Below, piece after piece: positions 8,189-20,064 of a stretch of 64,000 nt of DNA; positions within the stretch are counted from its first letter, which is position 1, and the number at the start of each line of letters is the position of its first letter. The stretch is from Saccharomycodes ludwigii. Taxonomy: Eukaryota > Ascomycota > Saccharomycetes > Saccharomycodales > Saccharomycodaceae. The stretch covers positions 179,501-243,500 of the forward strand of contig NC_060205.1 in assembly GCF_020623625.1 (NCBI RefSeq). The letters are read 5' to 3'. Below the pieces are notes generated by a model. The model was given only the letters and a program-made list of their open reading frames with translations. It was not told the origin of the DNA and searched no databases. The position numbers were made by a program, and so were the translations under genes.

Positions 8189-9868
8189 TTATTTTTTTAT
8201 CGAAAAATGCCCTTTTTGTAAATGCTTCAACGAATTTCTTAGTTGTTTAACAGATATTAAAAAATCATTGCTAATCAATTCTAATAACTTGTTTTCAAAC
8301 TCTTCTAACAATCCCATCTTTTCCTCTCTAGGAATATTATCAATAGATTTCAGCGGTACTGAAGATAATTGAGCATACAACAATTGTATTTTATCCATAT
8401 ATTTATTATCAGTTTGCTTTCTGTCATCCTTGTTGTCATAATCACCATCATCTTTATCATTTTTTAATGGAACCAAATTATATAATTTACGAACAACTAT
8501 TTTCTGATCTAACTTAAAATTGTCAAATTCATCTTCAAATTCGTCGTCGATCTTGGAATTTTCTTTTCTTTCATACAAACTTCTGCCGTATCCAATTTTA
8601 TTCATAATTCGATCCTCAACAAAATCTATATATTCATCTATAATTCTATCACCATCGATACTATTGTTTTTTCCTAATGTCTGAAGTAATAATAAATCCT
8701 TTGCATTACTATGAATCAGTTTATACGGCTCAATAAATTTTATACCACCCATAGTTTGGATTGCTAACCATTCCGATATAAAATCTTGAGAAAGTGTATC
8801 ATTATCTAATAGGCATAGCCTCAATGTCAAAATAAAATAACAAATGCACCGTATCTCCGGGAATAATTGATACTGTACAAAATGACTGCTACTATTGAAT
8901 CCAATTAGTTGTCCAAAAGTGTTTTTGTCATCCAAATATTCAATTAATTTAACACAATATCGATATACAAATGATGGAAATAAATAAGTTACAGTTAATC
9001 GACATAAAAAATTTTTCCACAATATTTTATGGCCTTTATCAACATTATTTACATTGCTAATACTACCAACTTCATTAATTTCTTCGTAAACCCCGTGTAT
9101 GTTTAATTTATCACACACGTTGCCCAACTTGTTATAAAATTGTGCATTTGACCATATCTTTGAACCTTCTAATTTCGATAAAAAATGATTCGGTAATTGT
9201 TTTCTCCACTTCATGGGTAATTTCTTATTGGCATTTATGTATAATAGATCCATCGATAGTACCATTCTGGAAAAATCATTGCTAAAAATGGGCAGCTTCA
9301 TGTTAACGCAACCAATGTATAATAAACATATACCTGTCATTAAAGATAACTCTAGTCCCTTAAACTCTTCGTCGTCATCATCATTTTGTTCTTCTTTCTT
9401 TTCTTCTTTTCCATTGTCTCCTTTATTACTATGTTTTCTTTGTTGTGAATTTATCAAATACTCGCACCACAACTTTTTAATCAAAAGTTCAAACGAAGTG
9501 GGTAACTGGAAAGTTTTGATCAAATCCCTCGTCTGTATTTTCAAAATATATTGAAAGCTTTTCAAGAAAAGTAGTCTAGCTTCTTTCCCATAAACTTTAT
9601 GTAAATCAGAATCATGCTGAGAATTCCCAAATTGGGACATGTTTAACTGAGAGCTTTGAAAATTACCAGTGGCATCCGTTGTTAGGTTTAATCTTCTTGT
9701 AATTGCTACACCCCCAGCCCCTTCATCCTCATCATCATTAAATTCATAGTCGTTCTCCATAACATGTCCATATTGACATGTTCTTCTTCCATCAATGACT
9801 CTCCATAGCTTTGATCTACAATTATCAACCCCGCATAATGGACCTCGAATATATACGCCATATGACAT
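8189..9868 (-). CDS. RRN7: RRN7, RNA polymerase I core factor subunit (TAF1B/TFIIB-like)
   Basis: 559 residues (S. cerevisiae 514). The first 45 residues form the diagnostic zinc ribbon: C12-x4-C17, then C31-x3-H35 inside RRTCQYGHVMENDYEFNDDED, almost identical to yeast Rrn7. The rest is the cyclin-fold region, with acidic inserts (about 150-170 and 430-500). Rrn7, Rrn6 and Rrn11 form the core factor that recruits Pol I to the rDNA promoter. The gene lies near APS3, as in S. cerevisiae (YJL025W/YJL024C). Confidence 0.94.
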   Translation of the reverse strand: MSYGVYIRGPLCGVDNCRSKLWRVIDGRRTCQYGHVMENDYEFNDDEDEGAGGVAITRRLNLTTDATGNFQSSQLNMSQFGNSQHDSDLHKVYGKEARLLFLKSFQYILKIQTRDLIKTFQLPTSFELLIKKLWCEYLINSQQRKHSNKGDNGKEEKKEEQNDDDDEEFKGLELSLMTGICLLYIGCVNMKLPIFSNDFSRMVLSMDLLYINANKKLPMKWRKQLPNHFLSKLEGSKIWSNAQFYNKLGNVCDKLNIHGVYEEINEVGSISNVNNVDKGHKILWKNFLCRLTVTYLFPSFVYRYCVKLIEYLDDKNTFGQLIGFNSSSHFVQYQLFPEIRCICYFILTLRLCLLDNDTLSQDFISEWLAIQTMGGIKFIEPYKLIHSNAKDLLLLQTLGKNNSIDGDRIIDEYIDFVEDRIMNKIGYGRSLYERKENSKIDDEFEDEFDNFKLDQKIVVRKLYNLVPLKNDKDDGDYDNKDDRKQTDNKYMDKIQLLYAQLSSVPLKSIDNIPREEKMGLLEEFENKLLELISNDFLISVKQLRNSLKHLQKGHFSIKK

Positions 9869-10234
9869 TAATATTCTTTTTGTGCTTTTATTTTCTTTTA
9901 AGACTAATCTTTTATGTTTATTTTTTTTACTCCTAAAGAAAATTATCTTATAAAATTATCTATGTTATTTATTAATTTTAAGTAAAAAAAAAAAAAAAAA
10001 AAAAAGAAATTCAAAATTAAAAAAAAAAATTAATTCAGTAGTTAAAAAAAAAAAAAAAAAAATCAAAATACACATATAATATCAAATTTGGATACATATA
10101 GATAGATAGATATATATATATATATATATATAAAGTATATAGGAAAATAAAATTTACCTCTGATTCTCTTGTTGCACATTTTAATTAACTTTTTATTGAA
10201 ATTTTTTTTTTAAAAAAAAAAAAAAAGTTACTTT
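9869..10234. other. Intergenic: RRN7 promoter and PBP1 3' region
   Basis: 366 bp, mostly poly(A) tracts (9984-10004, 10043-10062) and a TA repeat (about 10105-10131). Nothing else is supported. Confidence 0.6.
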
Positions 10235-10687
10235 TCATTTATTACTGTTATTAGACCTTCTATATTGATTAGAATTATTGAACCTATTTCCATTATTATT
10301 GTTATTATTATAACTGTGGCCATTATTATTGTGGTGGTTGTGGTTACTATTATTATTATTATTATTATTATTATTATGAGTATGGCTATTATAATGGCTC
10401 ATATTGTTATTATTACCATTGTTCATTGGAATCATCATTGTTTGAAAGGGGCCAGTACCAGGGTATTGGCCATTTAAAAATGGTGGCACAGCCTCACCAT
10501 TATTACCTCCCGCATTAAATGCAATATATCCATGGGATGGATCATTAGGAGAAAAATTCATATTAATTTGTGCTCCGGTATGACCATTGTTGTTATTGTT
10601 ATTGTTATTGTTATTGAAAGCATGGCTATTGCTGTTATTGTGTCTGTGATTATTATGCTTCCTACTATTTGTACCATTGTGATTGTG

Positions 10688-10734
<47 letters not shown>

Positions 10735-13432
10735 TACTATTATTGTTATTATTGTTATTGTTATAACCGTTATCAACAATTACACCATTGGCACCATTTA
10801 TCGGCATTGATGGATAAAAAATAGGTTGAGGTTGATAAGGCATATACATACCACCACTTCCAGCGGCAGAAACACCTCCATAAACACCTCCACCAGGCAT
10901 AACAGCAGCACCCGGTGGAACATGCATCGGAATAACTGCGGGGAACATTGGTGCACCAAACCCAGTCCCATTTGGACTATTAGTGATAGCCATGATGTTT
11001 GGAGATGAAAATGTACCGCCACCACCTGCACTAGCACCAGAAACAGTACCCATCGGGATATTCATCGGAATATGCATTGGTGAAATAATAGTGGGAGTAA
11101 GATGTGCAGCAGAGGAGGCAACGGCAGCGGAGGAAGCAGCAACAACGTTGTTCAGCATTGAACGTTGACGCATCTTGAATTGTTGTCTTTCACTAGCCTC
11201 CAACTTGGTAGGAAATGCTGATTTATAGCCTTGCTCAACAGTGCCTTCCCAAGTTGGCGTGGTGAAATAAGGTTTTTCGATGAAAAACATCTCTAAGGCC
11301 TCATTTTCTAACTTTTGTAAATTGTGCTCTTTTTCACCACAAATAAACATATTAAAAGCAGTGCCAAGCAATCTCTTGTCATCATTTCTTGGTTCTAAAA
11401 TTTTATTAAAAAATAAAAAGTTGTGGCGTTTCTTAGGCTTTATGTTATGAGTAACAGTCATTGGAGAAAATTTACTAACGGATGCTGATGAAGATTTGTT
11501 TGCATTATTTGAAGAGCCATTATTAGAAGATTTAGAAAATTGTTGTTGTTGGTGGTGGTGATTCTGTTGATTTTGACCAGAGGATATTGAAGGGTTACTA
11601 GCAGCGTTAGTAGTTGAATTAGGCGATGATGTTGGCGATAAATTAATGTTTCTTGTTGTTGCTGTTGCTGTTGCTGTTGCTGTCTTTGTTGTATTTGGTA
11701 GTTTGTTATTTTCATTAGCATTGTTAGCAGTGTTAGCACTCGCAGGATTAATAATGTTAGCGGTGACGGTAGAAGTAGAAGATGATGAGGTAGGAGGAAG
11801 AGGAGGAGAAGAAGAAGAGGAGGAGGAAGAAGCGGAAGAAGAAGCGGCTTTGATCTTGATACTGTTATTGTTGGAAATTTGTGGTGTATAAGATGGTTTT
11901 GGTGGTAGAGAAGCTGGTTTCTTAATAAAATTAGCAGTGCCTTTGCTCTTGGTAATATTTAATGGCTTTGACTGTAATTTTTGAGAACTTTTTTCTGCTG
12001 TATCAAGATTTGCAGTGATATTAGTAGTACTAGTTGATGGAACGTCTTCATCTGTCCTATGAAAAATATCTTTGACTTCATCAGGCATTTCTGATTTTAG
12101 TTGCAGTTTTGCGGAAAACTCCTTTAAAGATTGGATTTCAGTCTTTTTATCATTACTAATGGTCAATTCAGAAACAATTTGGCCCTTTTTCTTTGGAGGA
12201 TAATTTAATGTGCTTGGCAAAAATGTGGGTTGTTTTTTACCCTTAGCAGCATTTGCAGTAGTATTTGCAGTAATACCACTAGATGTAGTGGAAATAATGG
12301 CAGGATCCATGTTATGTGGTTGGTTTCTCAAAACAGGTGGAATATATCTGTTATCAGTAACATTGTTAATATGCTCTTTATTAGTAACGGCACTTTTGGT
12401 AGTAGCATTAGCGGCGGAAGACGTTAAAGATGGTTTTGAATTTTTCTTAATAGAAGCTAGTAATTCATCCCCTCTACGATCAACACCAGAGTACTTATCT
12501 TCTTCATCTAAATTGTCATCATTAAAATCCAGGCCTCTATCTTCAGCCAAATGGACATTACCAGAAGTCCCCTGTGATTCAATTTCTTTTGCAATTCTTT
12601 CGGCTTCTTGTAATCTTTTGTTGTAATCAGGGGCTGAAGTGTTAACCTTGGTAGTGTACAGGTGTTCATCATAACTTGCCTTGATACCAAATTTCTTTTC
12701 ATTAACAGCAAATTGATCCCAATGTTGATCATTGTTATTATTATTAGTGTTTAATGTATTATCCTCTAAGCTACCAAGAATATTTGATTCTCCAGCAGTG
12801 GGTTCCCATTTATGCAATTGACGTTCTTTGACAAATCTTTTAGAGGCAGAAATATCTGTATCTGTTTTAAACTTGGAATTTTTGGTAATAGGTTGTTGTT
12901 CTTGTTCAACTATTTCCACAGCTTTTTTTTTCTTTTCTTGTAATTCTTTTTCCCTTAAATATTTTTCGTCTAAATTCAAATCCAATTGATTGATTTCTAC
13001 TTCAACAACGTCATCAGATTTTAAAATTAGAGTTTCCCTTAAATATTCATATAATTCATCCACAACTTTGCCATTTAACACATTATTGGAAACAACCTGA
13101 GGAAACTTAAGAACGATATTTAAACCGCTGTTGTTGTGATTATACATAGAACCATCTTTGGAAACATCAGCGGCCACCAATAATCCTTGGAATTGAACCC
13201 CAGATGCAACAGTGACAGTAACATTGTGACCAATAGCATTCACCAATAAATAATCTAAACGGTCATTAAAAATTTTTGTGGTTTCAGCATTTTCATAAAA
13301 GGTATTTGAAGCTGGAGAGGAGGAAGAAGAAGAAGAAGAAGCTTGTGCGGATAAGTTATTGTTATTGTTTGAAGCAGAATTATTTTTTGAAAAATCTCTC
13401 TTTCTGTTGCTACCACTACTGCTGCTTCTCAT
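10235..13432 (-). CDS. PBP1: PBP1, ataxin-2 ortholog (Pab1-binding protein)
   Basis: 1065 residues against 722 in S. cerevisiae; the extra length is mostly Asn, Ser, His and Gly runs. An Lsm domain spans about 57-135 (RLDYLLVNAIGHNVTVTVAS, VQFQGLLVAADVSKDG), and an LsmAD domain lies near 235-300 (WDQFAVNEKKFGIKASYDEH, LYTTKVNTSAP). A Met- and Pro-rich stretch (about 795-905) with repeated IPM units parallels the Met-rich redox-sensing region of yeast Pbp1, and a prion-like Asn-rich tail follows. Pbp1 binds poly(A)-binding protein, controls poly(A) tails and stress granules, and restrains TORC1. It neighbours OKP1, as YGR178C and YGR179C do in S. cerevisiae. Confidence 0.96.
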
Positions 13433-13991
13433 TTCTGTGGTGCCTTAATTTTTTTTTATTTTTTTTTATTTTTAATTTTATTTTTAATTTTATTTTTATT
13501 TATTTTTATTTATTTTTATTTATTTTTATTTATTTTCCCTTAATTTCAATAACTTTGACAACTAGACTTATAAGACTTGCTAAGTTTATTTCTACGATCA
13601 AACCATAGCTAAGTATTGTTTTAAAGCCAAAGTGGATAGATAGATAGATAGATAAATAGATTTATTTTATATATATAAAAGTGAAAAAATAAAATAAAAT
13701 AAAAAATAAAATGAAAAAAAAGAGAAAAATCTTTCTAACCGCACACCTTTTTTTTATTTTATTTTTTTTTTTTGTTCTTGCGCTTTTCAAGCATTTTAAT
13801 CACGTGTGTGTTTTATCCGAACCATCCACTATCCGAAGCAACAAAATATCGATCATCCGTGAAAAATACAATGTATCACGTGAAATTGTATGGGACGGCT
13901 AACACGCAGCACTTTCTTAACTTGAGTAAACAGTAGAAGAAAGGAATCGAGAATAAATCCCATCTATTACCCATTTAGCATATGAAATAAT
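13433..13991. other. Intergenic: PBP1 promoter and OKP1 3' region
   Basis: 559 bp. Simple TTTTTATTTA arrays lie at 13447-13535. Two CACGTG boxes and two TATCCGAA motifs sit within 85 bp (13801-13882). No gene is seen. Confidence 0.65.
13801..13882. promoter_or_regulatory. Paired CACGTG E-boxes with TATCCGAA motifs, upstream of PBP1
   Basis: ATCACGTG occurs at 13799-13806 and 13875-13882. Between them are TATCCGAAC (13814-13822) and TATCCGAAG (13830-13838). The E-boxes fit Cbf1; the binder of TATCCGAA is unknown to me. They lie about 370-450 bp upstream of the PBP1 start. Confidence 0.4.
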
Positions 13992-14663
13992 CTAATCAAG
14001 AGATATATCTAAATTATACTCTAACTTGTCCCTGTTAAATTGGATAAAAGTGTCGAAGCCCAAAGAACCATTGTTTTTATCATTCTTCAACTCCTCAGTT
14101 ACAGTATCACCACCATCAGTATTCCTTGTTACTATATTTTCCCATTTCTCCTCCAAATGTTCTGTATTTTCCAAAATATTTGCATATTCTTGTTTTATAT
14201 ATTCCTGTTTGGCTAATAGATATTCCAAATCAAAAAATTGGGATTTTACTCTACTGGGTATCTTAACATTGGATAATTTCAATATGATTTTCTCAATTAT
14301 CTTAAATAATAATTTTCTTTTCATATTTTTGATAACAAGTATTTCATCTTCAACTACTTTTTCGTCATAATATCTCTCATTGTTTTTTGATACGAATACT
14401 TTTTCACATTCCGTGTGATATTTATTAAAAACTTGCTCTATGGCATCATCCACATTAACTTCCATTATATCTTGTATTAGTTTTAATAGTTCATCGTCTG
14501 GGTAACTCCATGTTTTAATCTCATAACCGTCTGGAAATCTCTTTTTAAACTGGCTCTCGGTAAATAACTTAAGATTTGTGCCGTTATTGTTGTTGTTGTT
14601 TCCAACGAGATCAACTTTCACTTTTTTTAATACCCTCTCGTTATCATATTTTGCTTGCTTCAT
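13992..14663 (-). CDS. OKP1: OKP1, inner kinetochore COMA subunit (CENP-Q), unusually short
   Basis: 223 residues against 406 in S. cerevisiae. The region from residue 36 matches the yeast core: KKRFPDGYEIKTW against ERLPRNYELKHW, then AIEQVFNKYHTE, then IPSRVKSQFFDLEYLLAKQEY against FPSRISERDLDIEYIYSKRQF. Coiled coil dominates 75-180. Okp1 pairs with Ame1 in the COMA complex and touches the Cse4 nucleosome. The N-terminal extension is cut to about 35 residues (an in-frame TAA lies upstream with no other ATG), and the C-terminal segment is mostly missing. Position next to PBP1 is conserved. Confidence 0.88.
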   Translation of the reverse strand: MKQAKYDNERVLKKVKVDLVGNNNNNNGTNLKLFTESQFKKRFPDGYEIKTWSYPDDELLKLIQDIMEVNVDDAIEQVFNKYHTECEKVFVSKNNERYYDEKVVEDEILVIKNMKRKLLFKIIEKIILKLSNVKIPSRVKSQFFDLEYLLAKQEYIKQEYANILENTEHLEEKWENIVTRNTDGGDTVTEELKNDKNNGSLGFDTFIQFNRDKLEYNLDISLD

Positions 14664-15055
14664 TTTCCCCTTTTTCTTTTTAGTTATCGTTGCTCTATGA
14701 TTTGTTTCTTATATTTCTGTCATATGAATTGTTTATTTGTATTGATCAAACGCCTAAACTTTTTATCAGAATAAAGATAAGTGATTAAGGCGCGTTTTTT
14801 ATCCATGATTATTCACATATATATATATATATATATATTTTTTTCTTTTTTTTTTTTTTTGTTTGAAAGATTGTAAAATATTTTTATATACATTGCAAAA
14901 ATTAAGATAAATTTAGTTATTTTTTAATAACAATTCTCTTTTTTGTCGTTTTAGTAAAACTCACCTGAAATAAAACTTAAACATATTTAAATATGTGAAA
15001 AACTAAAGTTGGTGTTCAAGTAAATTCATCTCACAATATTACAAACAAACCTACA
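14664..15055. other. Divergent promoter region OKP1/PEX35
   Basis: 392 bp, very AT-rich, with a TA repeat (14817-14837) and a T tract (14850-14861). No recognised site. Confidence 0.6.
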
Positions 15056-16219
15056 ATGACAGATAATAATAATAATAGATCTGCCATGCCCAAAAATTAT
15101 ACTAGGCTCATTTTTAACCAGTTGTTAAAATCAGATCTATCTTTTAAAAATTTTAAATTATTAAAAAAAATTATTAGTATAATTGGACTTACTACTTTTG
15201 TAAAAGTTAAAACGTTTCGAAATCAAAATACTAATAGTAAAAATCTAATGAAATATTTAGTTTTAAATTACACTTTATTAATTGTTGCATACCCATTAAT
15301 TACGAAATATTTTTTGAAAAAAATTAATCCTAGGGTGAAAAGTAATTTACTTTTTATTTTCTTATTCAAAAATCTATCGAAATCCAATGTATCAACTACT
15401 AATATTAATTCCTCAGCTAAATTAATAGACAGTATATTGAATTATTTAGGCTCATACATCGTGAATGACACGCTTTGGGATATCTTTTATCGTACGGTAA
15501 ATGATATTAATAACAACATTAGTCGTAAATTTGCTTCTGTCAATACTAATGATAATTGGTGGAAATATTTACTTGGAAATTATTTAATAATAATCAACTA
15601 TAATGACCTATTGGTTCCGAAAAACAAACTAGGGTTTTTTTTAAAAAGGTTTATGAGTAATGTTGATGATAAATTTGGAGTTCTAATAGATGTTGTTTTC
15701 TTATATCTATTTCAGATACTTTATATCAAGTTATGGAAGGAGAAAATACTAATCAAACTTTGGAAACCCAAAAAGATAAATGTTATGCAGCAACAAAAAA
15801 AGAATAAAGATAAACAGGTACCATCAATGACTCAAATTTTCAACACTAGTATATCCACAAAGCCTACAACTGATACACATACTAACACCAAGAGTGATAG
15901 GTATGGAATTGATTTTTTGATAACGAGTGTACAATGGTGTGTCTTAAAAAATGTTTTCCATACTTTAATGTCAAGAAAATTTTCTCAATTAAAAAAATAC
16001 CAAAAGTTTCTATTATTAAATTTAATATTTTATTTGTTAAATGGTATTAAAAAATTTGAGATTAACAACTCGTTCTTAAAAAACCTGACAAGAGTTGTCA
16101 TTAACATATATTTCAATAAAACCAATAACAAAAACAATTATTGTGGCAACTCTATTAAGAATAATAAAAAGCTTATTAAAAATTTGATTATTTTATTGTT
16201 TACTAATGTTTATATGTAA
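15056..16219 (+). CDS. PEX35: PEX35, peroxisomal membrane protein controlling peroxisome number
   Basis: 387 residues (S. cerevisiae YGR168C has 376). The protein is basic, Asn/Lys-rich, with several hydrophobic segments (about 60-90, 185-210, 290-330 and the C-terminus), consistent with a multispan membrane protein. Sequence alone is weakly conserved, so the call leans on synteny: PEX35 facing CLC1 and TRS65 in this orientation is the S. cerevisiae order YGR168C, YGR167W, YGR166W. Yeast Pex35 regulates peroxisome abundance and interacts with Arf1. Codon use is extremely AT-biased. Confidence 0.75.
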   Translation: MTDNNNNRSAMPKNYTRLIFNQLLKSDLSFKNFKLLKKIISIIGLTTFVKVKTFRNQNTNSKNLMKYLVLNYTLLIVAYPLITKYFLKKINPRVKSNLLFIFLFKNLSKSNVSTTNINSSAKLIDSILNYLGSYIVNDTLWDIFYRTVNDINNNISRKFASVNTNDNWWKYLLGNYLIIINYNDLLVPKNKLGFFLKRFMSNVDDKFGVLIDVVFLYLFQILYIKLWKEKILIKLWKPKKINVMQQQKKNKDKQVPSMTQIFNTSISTKPTTDTHTNTKSDRYGIDFLITSVQWCVLKNVFHTLMSRKFSQLKKYQKFLLLNLIFYLLNGIKKFEINNSFLKNLTRVVINIYFNKTNNKNNYCGNSIKNNKKLIKNLIILLFTNVYM

Positions 16220-16269
16220 TAAAAAAAAAAAAAAAAAATAAAATAAAATAATATATAATATAATCATTT

Positions 16270-16950
16270 TTAATATCCACTAGCACCAGGTGCCTTTTCG
16301 TTCCCCTTTAACTTTAACAAAATTTCCTTAAACTTGGATCTATCTCTACCACCAATGACATCTGCATCATCAGTGTTTATCAATTGTAAAACTCTGTCCC
16401 AAGTAGTTGTATCTTTTTGGGTGAAAAACTGTTCTTTTTGCTTGCTAAATTCTTCAGCTTCTTTAGCTGTCTCGTCTAACTTAACTTGTTTCTTCTTTGA
16501 ATAGTCTTCATAAAATTGATCGATATCAGCAGTAGCCTCTTTAATTAAGTTATCTTTGGCCTGTTTATCCGTTTCATCTTTTTGTTTAATTTCAGCGTCG
16601 CGGACTTCCTTCCATTGTTCTAGTGCCTGTGAAGGTTCATGAGTATTGGTATCAGTATCAGTAGCAGTGGTGCTAGTGTTTTGATCAAAATCACCAAAAT
16701 CATCATCATCATCATCATCATGGTTAGAAGAGGCATTGTTTTGTACATCGTTGTTCGTGTTTTCTTGTTGATTTTCCAAAGTAGCAGCATCTACATTACT
16801 AATATTGCTAGTTAAGATGTCTTTATCTTGATCTGTTTTAAATTCATCACCCAAAACTTCAGCCTCTCTCTTTAAAAAATCAGTTTCGTTAAACTCATTT
16901 TCAGCAACAACGCCGCTACTGCTATCTAAATCTGGGAATTTGTCAGCCAT
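16270..16950 (-). CDS. CLC1: CLC1, clathrin light chain
   Basis: 226 residues (S. cerevisiae 233). It starts MADKFPDLDSS and has an acidic N-terminal half with a DDDDDDDFGDFD run at about 77-88. A Lys/Glu-rich coiled coil (about 105-175) follows, including ALEQWKEVRDAEIKQKDETD, and a conserved C-terminus with TTTWDRVLQLINTDDADVIGGRDRSKFKEILLKLKG. It binds clathrin heavy chain hubs on Golgi and plasma membrane vesicles. The gene lies between PEX35 and TRS65, as in S. cerevisiae. Confidence 0.96.
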   Translation of the reverse strand: MADKFPDLDSSSGVVAENEFNETDFLKREAEVLGDEFKTDQDKDILTSNISNVDAATLENQQENTNNDVQNNASSNHDDDDDDDFGDFDQNTSTTATDTDTNTHEPSQALEQWKEVRDAEIKQKDETDKQAKDNLIKEATADIDQFYEDYSKKKQVKLDETAKEAEEFSKQKEQFFTQKDTTTWDRVLQLINTDDADVIGGRDRSKFKEILLKLKGNEKAPGASGY

Positions 16951-17392
16951 TGTTATTAATTTATTTTTTACTTTTATTGAGAATGAATAAATTTATAGTA
17001 TAAAACTACAATTAACAGAGAACGATGAAAGAAGGTTTTTCTTTTTTTTGTTTACTTATTTTTAAATTATAATTGGGTTAAAAGGATTAATCTCCTTTAT
17101 TTTTGGTTATATAAAAAGAATCACAGCACTCACTCAAAAAAAAAAATATAAATTTCCAAAATGTTTGAAACTTTTAAATAAATCGAAATTTTATTTTATT
17201 TTATTTTAAAACGTAAACAAAGCCGGGTAACAATAATAAGTCCTATTGGGAACTATTTGGCCCTTTTTCTCTCTCAGCATATCAAATCAAAGTACGACTT
17301 ATTAATATATAAAATAATGCTATGATATAAAGAATACAAATATATATACATTTTCTTTCTCTATTTAAAACTAATTCTAGTAAAAAAAATAC
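16951..17392. other. Intergenic: CLC1 promoter and TRS65 3' region
   Basis: 442 bp. It holds one Reb1-type site (17224-17230). No gene is seen. Confidence 0.65.
17224..17230 (+). promoter_or_regulatory. Reb1-type site, CLC1 promoter
   Basis: CGGGTAA (inside GCCGGGTAAC) matches the Reb1 core TTACCCG read on the other strand. It is 274 bp upstream of CLC1. Reb1 sites usually mark nucleosome-free promoter regions. Confidence 0.45.
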
Positions 17393-18516
17393 TTATTCCA
17401 CCATTACTGCAAGTTTGGATCCAAATTCAATCACCTCTCCGCTGCTTAAATCAACTAATTTTAACCCATTCAAACTAGGATAATAACCTCTTTGTAATCC
17501 AATTAATTCCAAATCAAATTCAATTGTTTTGTTTTCTAAATCTTCCATCGGGATCTTATAATCATTGTTCAATAGTATAACACCATTTTGGTAGGGCAAC
17601 TGTGCCAATCTTTTCTTCCAACTCCAATACATTGCACTTAACGATGGTTGTTGTTGCTGTGTCCCTGAATAAGTCGAATTTAATTCAGATGAAGATAAGG
17701 AAAATGGTGCGTTTGGTGTATTAATACCTGATGTAACACGCGTATTAGCAACCGTACTATTATTTGTATTAAAAACAGATAAATAGTCACTAGCACCGTT
17801 ATTCATATTGCATGTATTTCCTGGAATATTTAAAGTTTGGTATACTACGATCCCACATAAATTTTTATTGGTATCATTACTAATGTTTTTAAGCTTAGTT
17901 TTACTAGCATTGTTACCACCGTAATTACGTCTATTTGGGGTGCTATTACTTCTGTTTCTATTGTTCGCATTCATACTATTATTACCGGTACCATTAGTAG
18001 TGGTACCGCTAGAATTATTTAACAAAACAACATCTTCGATAATGCCAGTGTTTTCATAATTATTATTATTATTATTGTTATTGTTAAGATTGTTATCAAT
18101 AGTTTGGATCTGTAACTTTATTTTAAATGTTTGTCCTAACTTACAATAAACAGCTTCATTATTGTACAATCCATGTGCTCTAACTTGAATTGAGCTTCCT
18201 TGATTACTCAATATATTTCCCCAATTATTTACGTTTCTAATAATGTACGGACTGTTGTTACTACTACTACTATTATTACTTATCATTGGTTTAAAAGATT
18301 TTGTCCCGTTTAACATTGGTGTACTATTTACTAAACCAAATTGAGTTAGAGAATTGGTAGAGTTGGTACCATTGTTATTGTTATTCTTCGAAATACTGTT
18401 GACTATTTGGGTTAATGAATTTATAGCCTTATCATTGGAATTGACATTTAAAGTGGGTGAATTGACGATTGAATTTTTATTATTAGTTGCATTATTATTA
18501 TTGTTATTATTATTAT

Positions 18517-18554
<38 letters not shown>

Positions 18555-19870
18555 CTAGTACTAGTAGTAGTAGTATTGCTAGCTGCCAAAGTATTACCTG
18601 CTGTATTAACCAAGGTACCACCCTTGTTAGCGTTACTAGTGGTATTGTCTACACCACTTAAAGATGTTTCAACATCATTAGTAATTATGTTATTAGTAGA
18701 ACTAAAGTTATTGGATGATTGTGGCAAATTCTGTGGGACAAGTGGCGAAAGAATAGATTTATTTACATTAACTTGTGTTTCCCAAACAGTTTCAATTTCA
18801 ATATACTCAGTGTCACAATAATTCACCAAATATCGTATGGATATTTTAATTTGATTTGATGTTTGGAAAGGCAAGTCGTAATTAACTGTAAATGACTTAT
18901 CTGTCGTCAAAAATATGGACTCATTTGGATTAATAATAGAATTTACATCGTCATCCGTATTTATCATAGGATCTAACTGTAAAAATGAATCGTTAATTAG
19001 AAAATATGATATATCTATAATTTTCAAATATAAATTTGAAGTATCTCCGCCACCTCCATATTTTTCCCTTAAATATACCAACGTTTTAGATGGCTGCAAG
19101 TCTAGAGAAGATATAATTTTCTTTAACCTCATCAGTGAAACATTCCTTAATCTAAAATTTAATACAGAATATATGGGAAAATTTTTGAAGGTGTGATTTT
19201 TTTTGGCAAGTAATGTGTCTGTTGAGTTTGTGGTATTATTTGCACTATTCTCCATGTTAACAAATGGGGATAACGGTTCAAAACTTGTGATAAAACCAGA
19301 ATTGTATGTTTCTGATGCGCTGTTGCCCGCAGTATCATCATGACCATTGTGGCTTCTTTCTATATATGATAAAGTAATAGATATTTTATTATTTCTACCA
19401 TTATTCATAACCATGTTATTTTTATAAACAAAATGTTGGAAAATATCTTTTAAATTTAAAACTTTGTATATGGTAATAGTATCTTTTTGGTTGACATTGA
19501 TGTTTCGAATTTCTTTTAACTCAGCGTTACTCGAATATAATTTAGTAGAGTTTATTTGAAACGAGAGAGTAGGATTTTCAAGATAGATACAATTGTTTTT
19601 CTTCAAGTGTACAACATATACAGGCAAAATTTCATCAAATATAACAAATTTTCTTTTTAATTCCAATTCCTGAAAATATTTGAATATAGCAGCTGGATCA
19701 TTCTCAAATTTTATATTCCTGATATAATCATCAAGGCCTTTCTTTTCATTTTTCTCTTTATTGGTACTTCTAGTATTTGGCAATATGAACAATTGGACAT
19801 GTCCAGTTTCATTCATAAAGCTCTTTTCAATAGATTCATTAAAGGCGGAATCGTTCAGTGAATCAGTCAT
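17393..19870 (-). CDS. TRS65: TRS65 (KRE11), TRAPPII subunit
   Basis: 825 residues against about 560 in S. cerevisiae; the excess comes from Asn and Thr runs (a Thr then Asn run near residues 435-465, and Asn runs near 500-520 and 600). The N-terminal domain has LKRKFVIFDEILPVYVVHL and the C-terminus has the conserved blocks AMYWSWKKRLAQLPYQNGVI and IEFDLELIGLQRGYYPSLNG. Trs65 is a fungal-specific subunit of TRAPPII, the exchange factor for Ypt31/32 at the late Golgi. Synteny with CLC1 and MRPS35 (YGR165W-YGR167W) supports the call. Confidence 0.92.
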
Positions 19871-20033
19871 AAAAAAGTATTTATTATTATTAATAGTAGT
19901 ATTTAATGGATATGTTATTAGAAACTAATTAGAGTATTGTTTTTCCTTTATAACTTTTTAAAAGGGTTGGAATTGTTGAAAATAGAAGACTAACAATTCA
20001 AATGGTTATTTTTATATAAGTACTTTGAAAAAA

Positions 20034-20064
<31 letters not shown>

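Noticed and set aside
13795-13890. Point centromere, because CACGTG (CDEI-like) and TATCCGAAC (CDEIII-like core) lie close together.
   Set aside because: No AT-rich CDEII of proper length separates them and the TGTTTATG-type part of CDEIII is missing.
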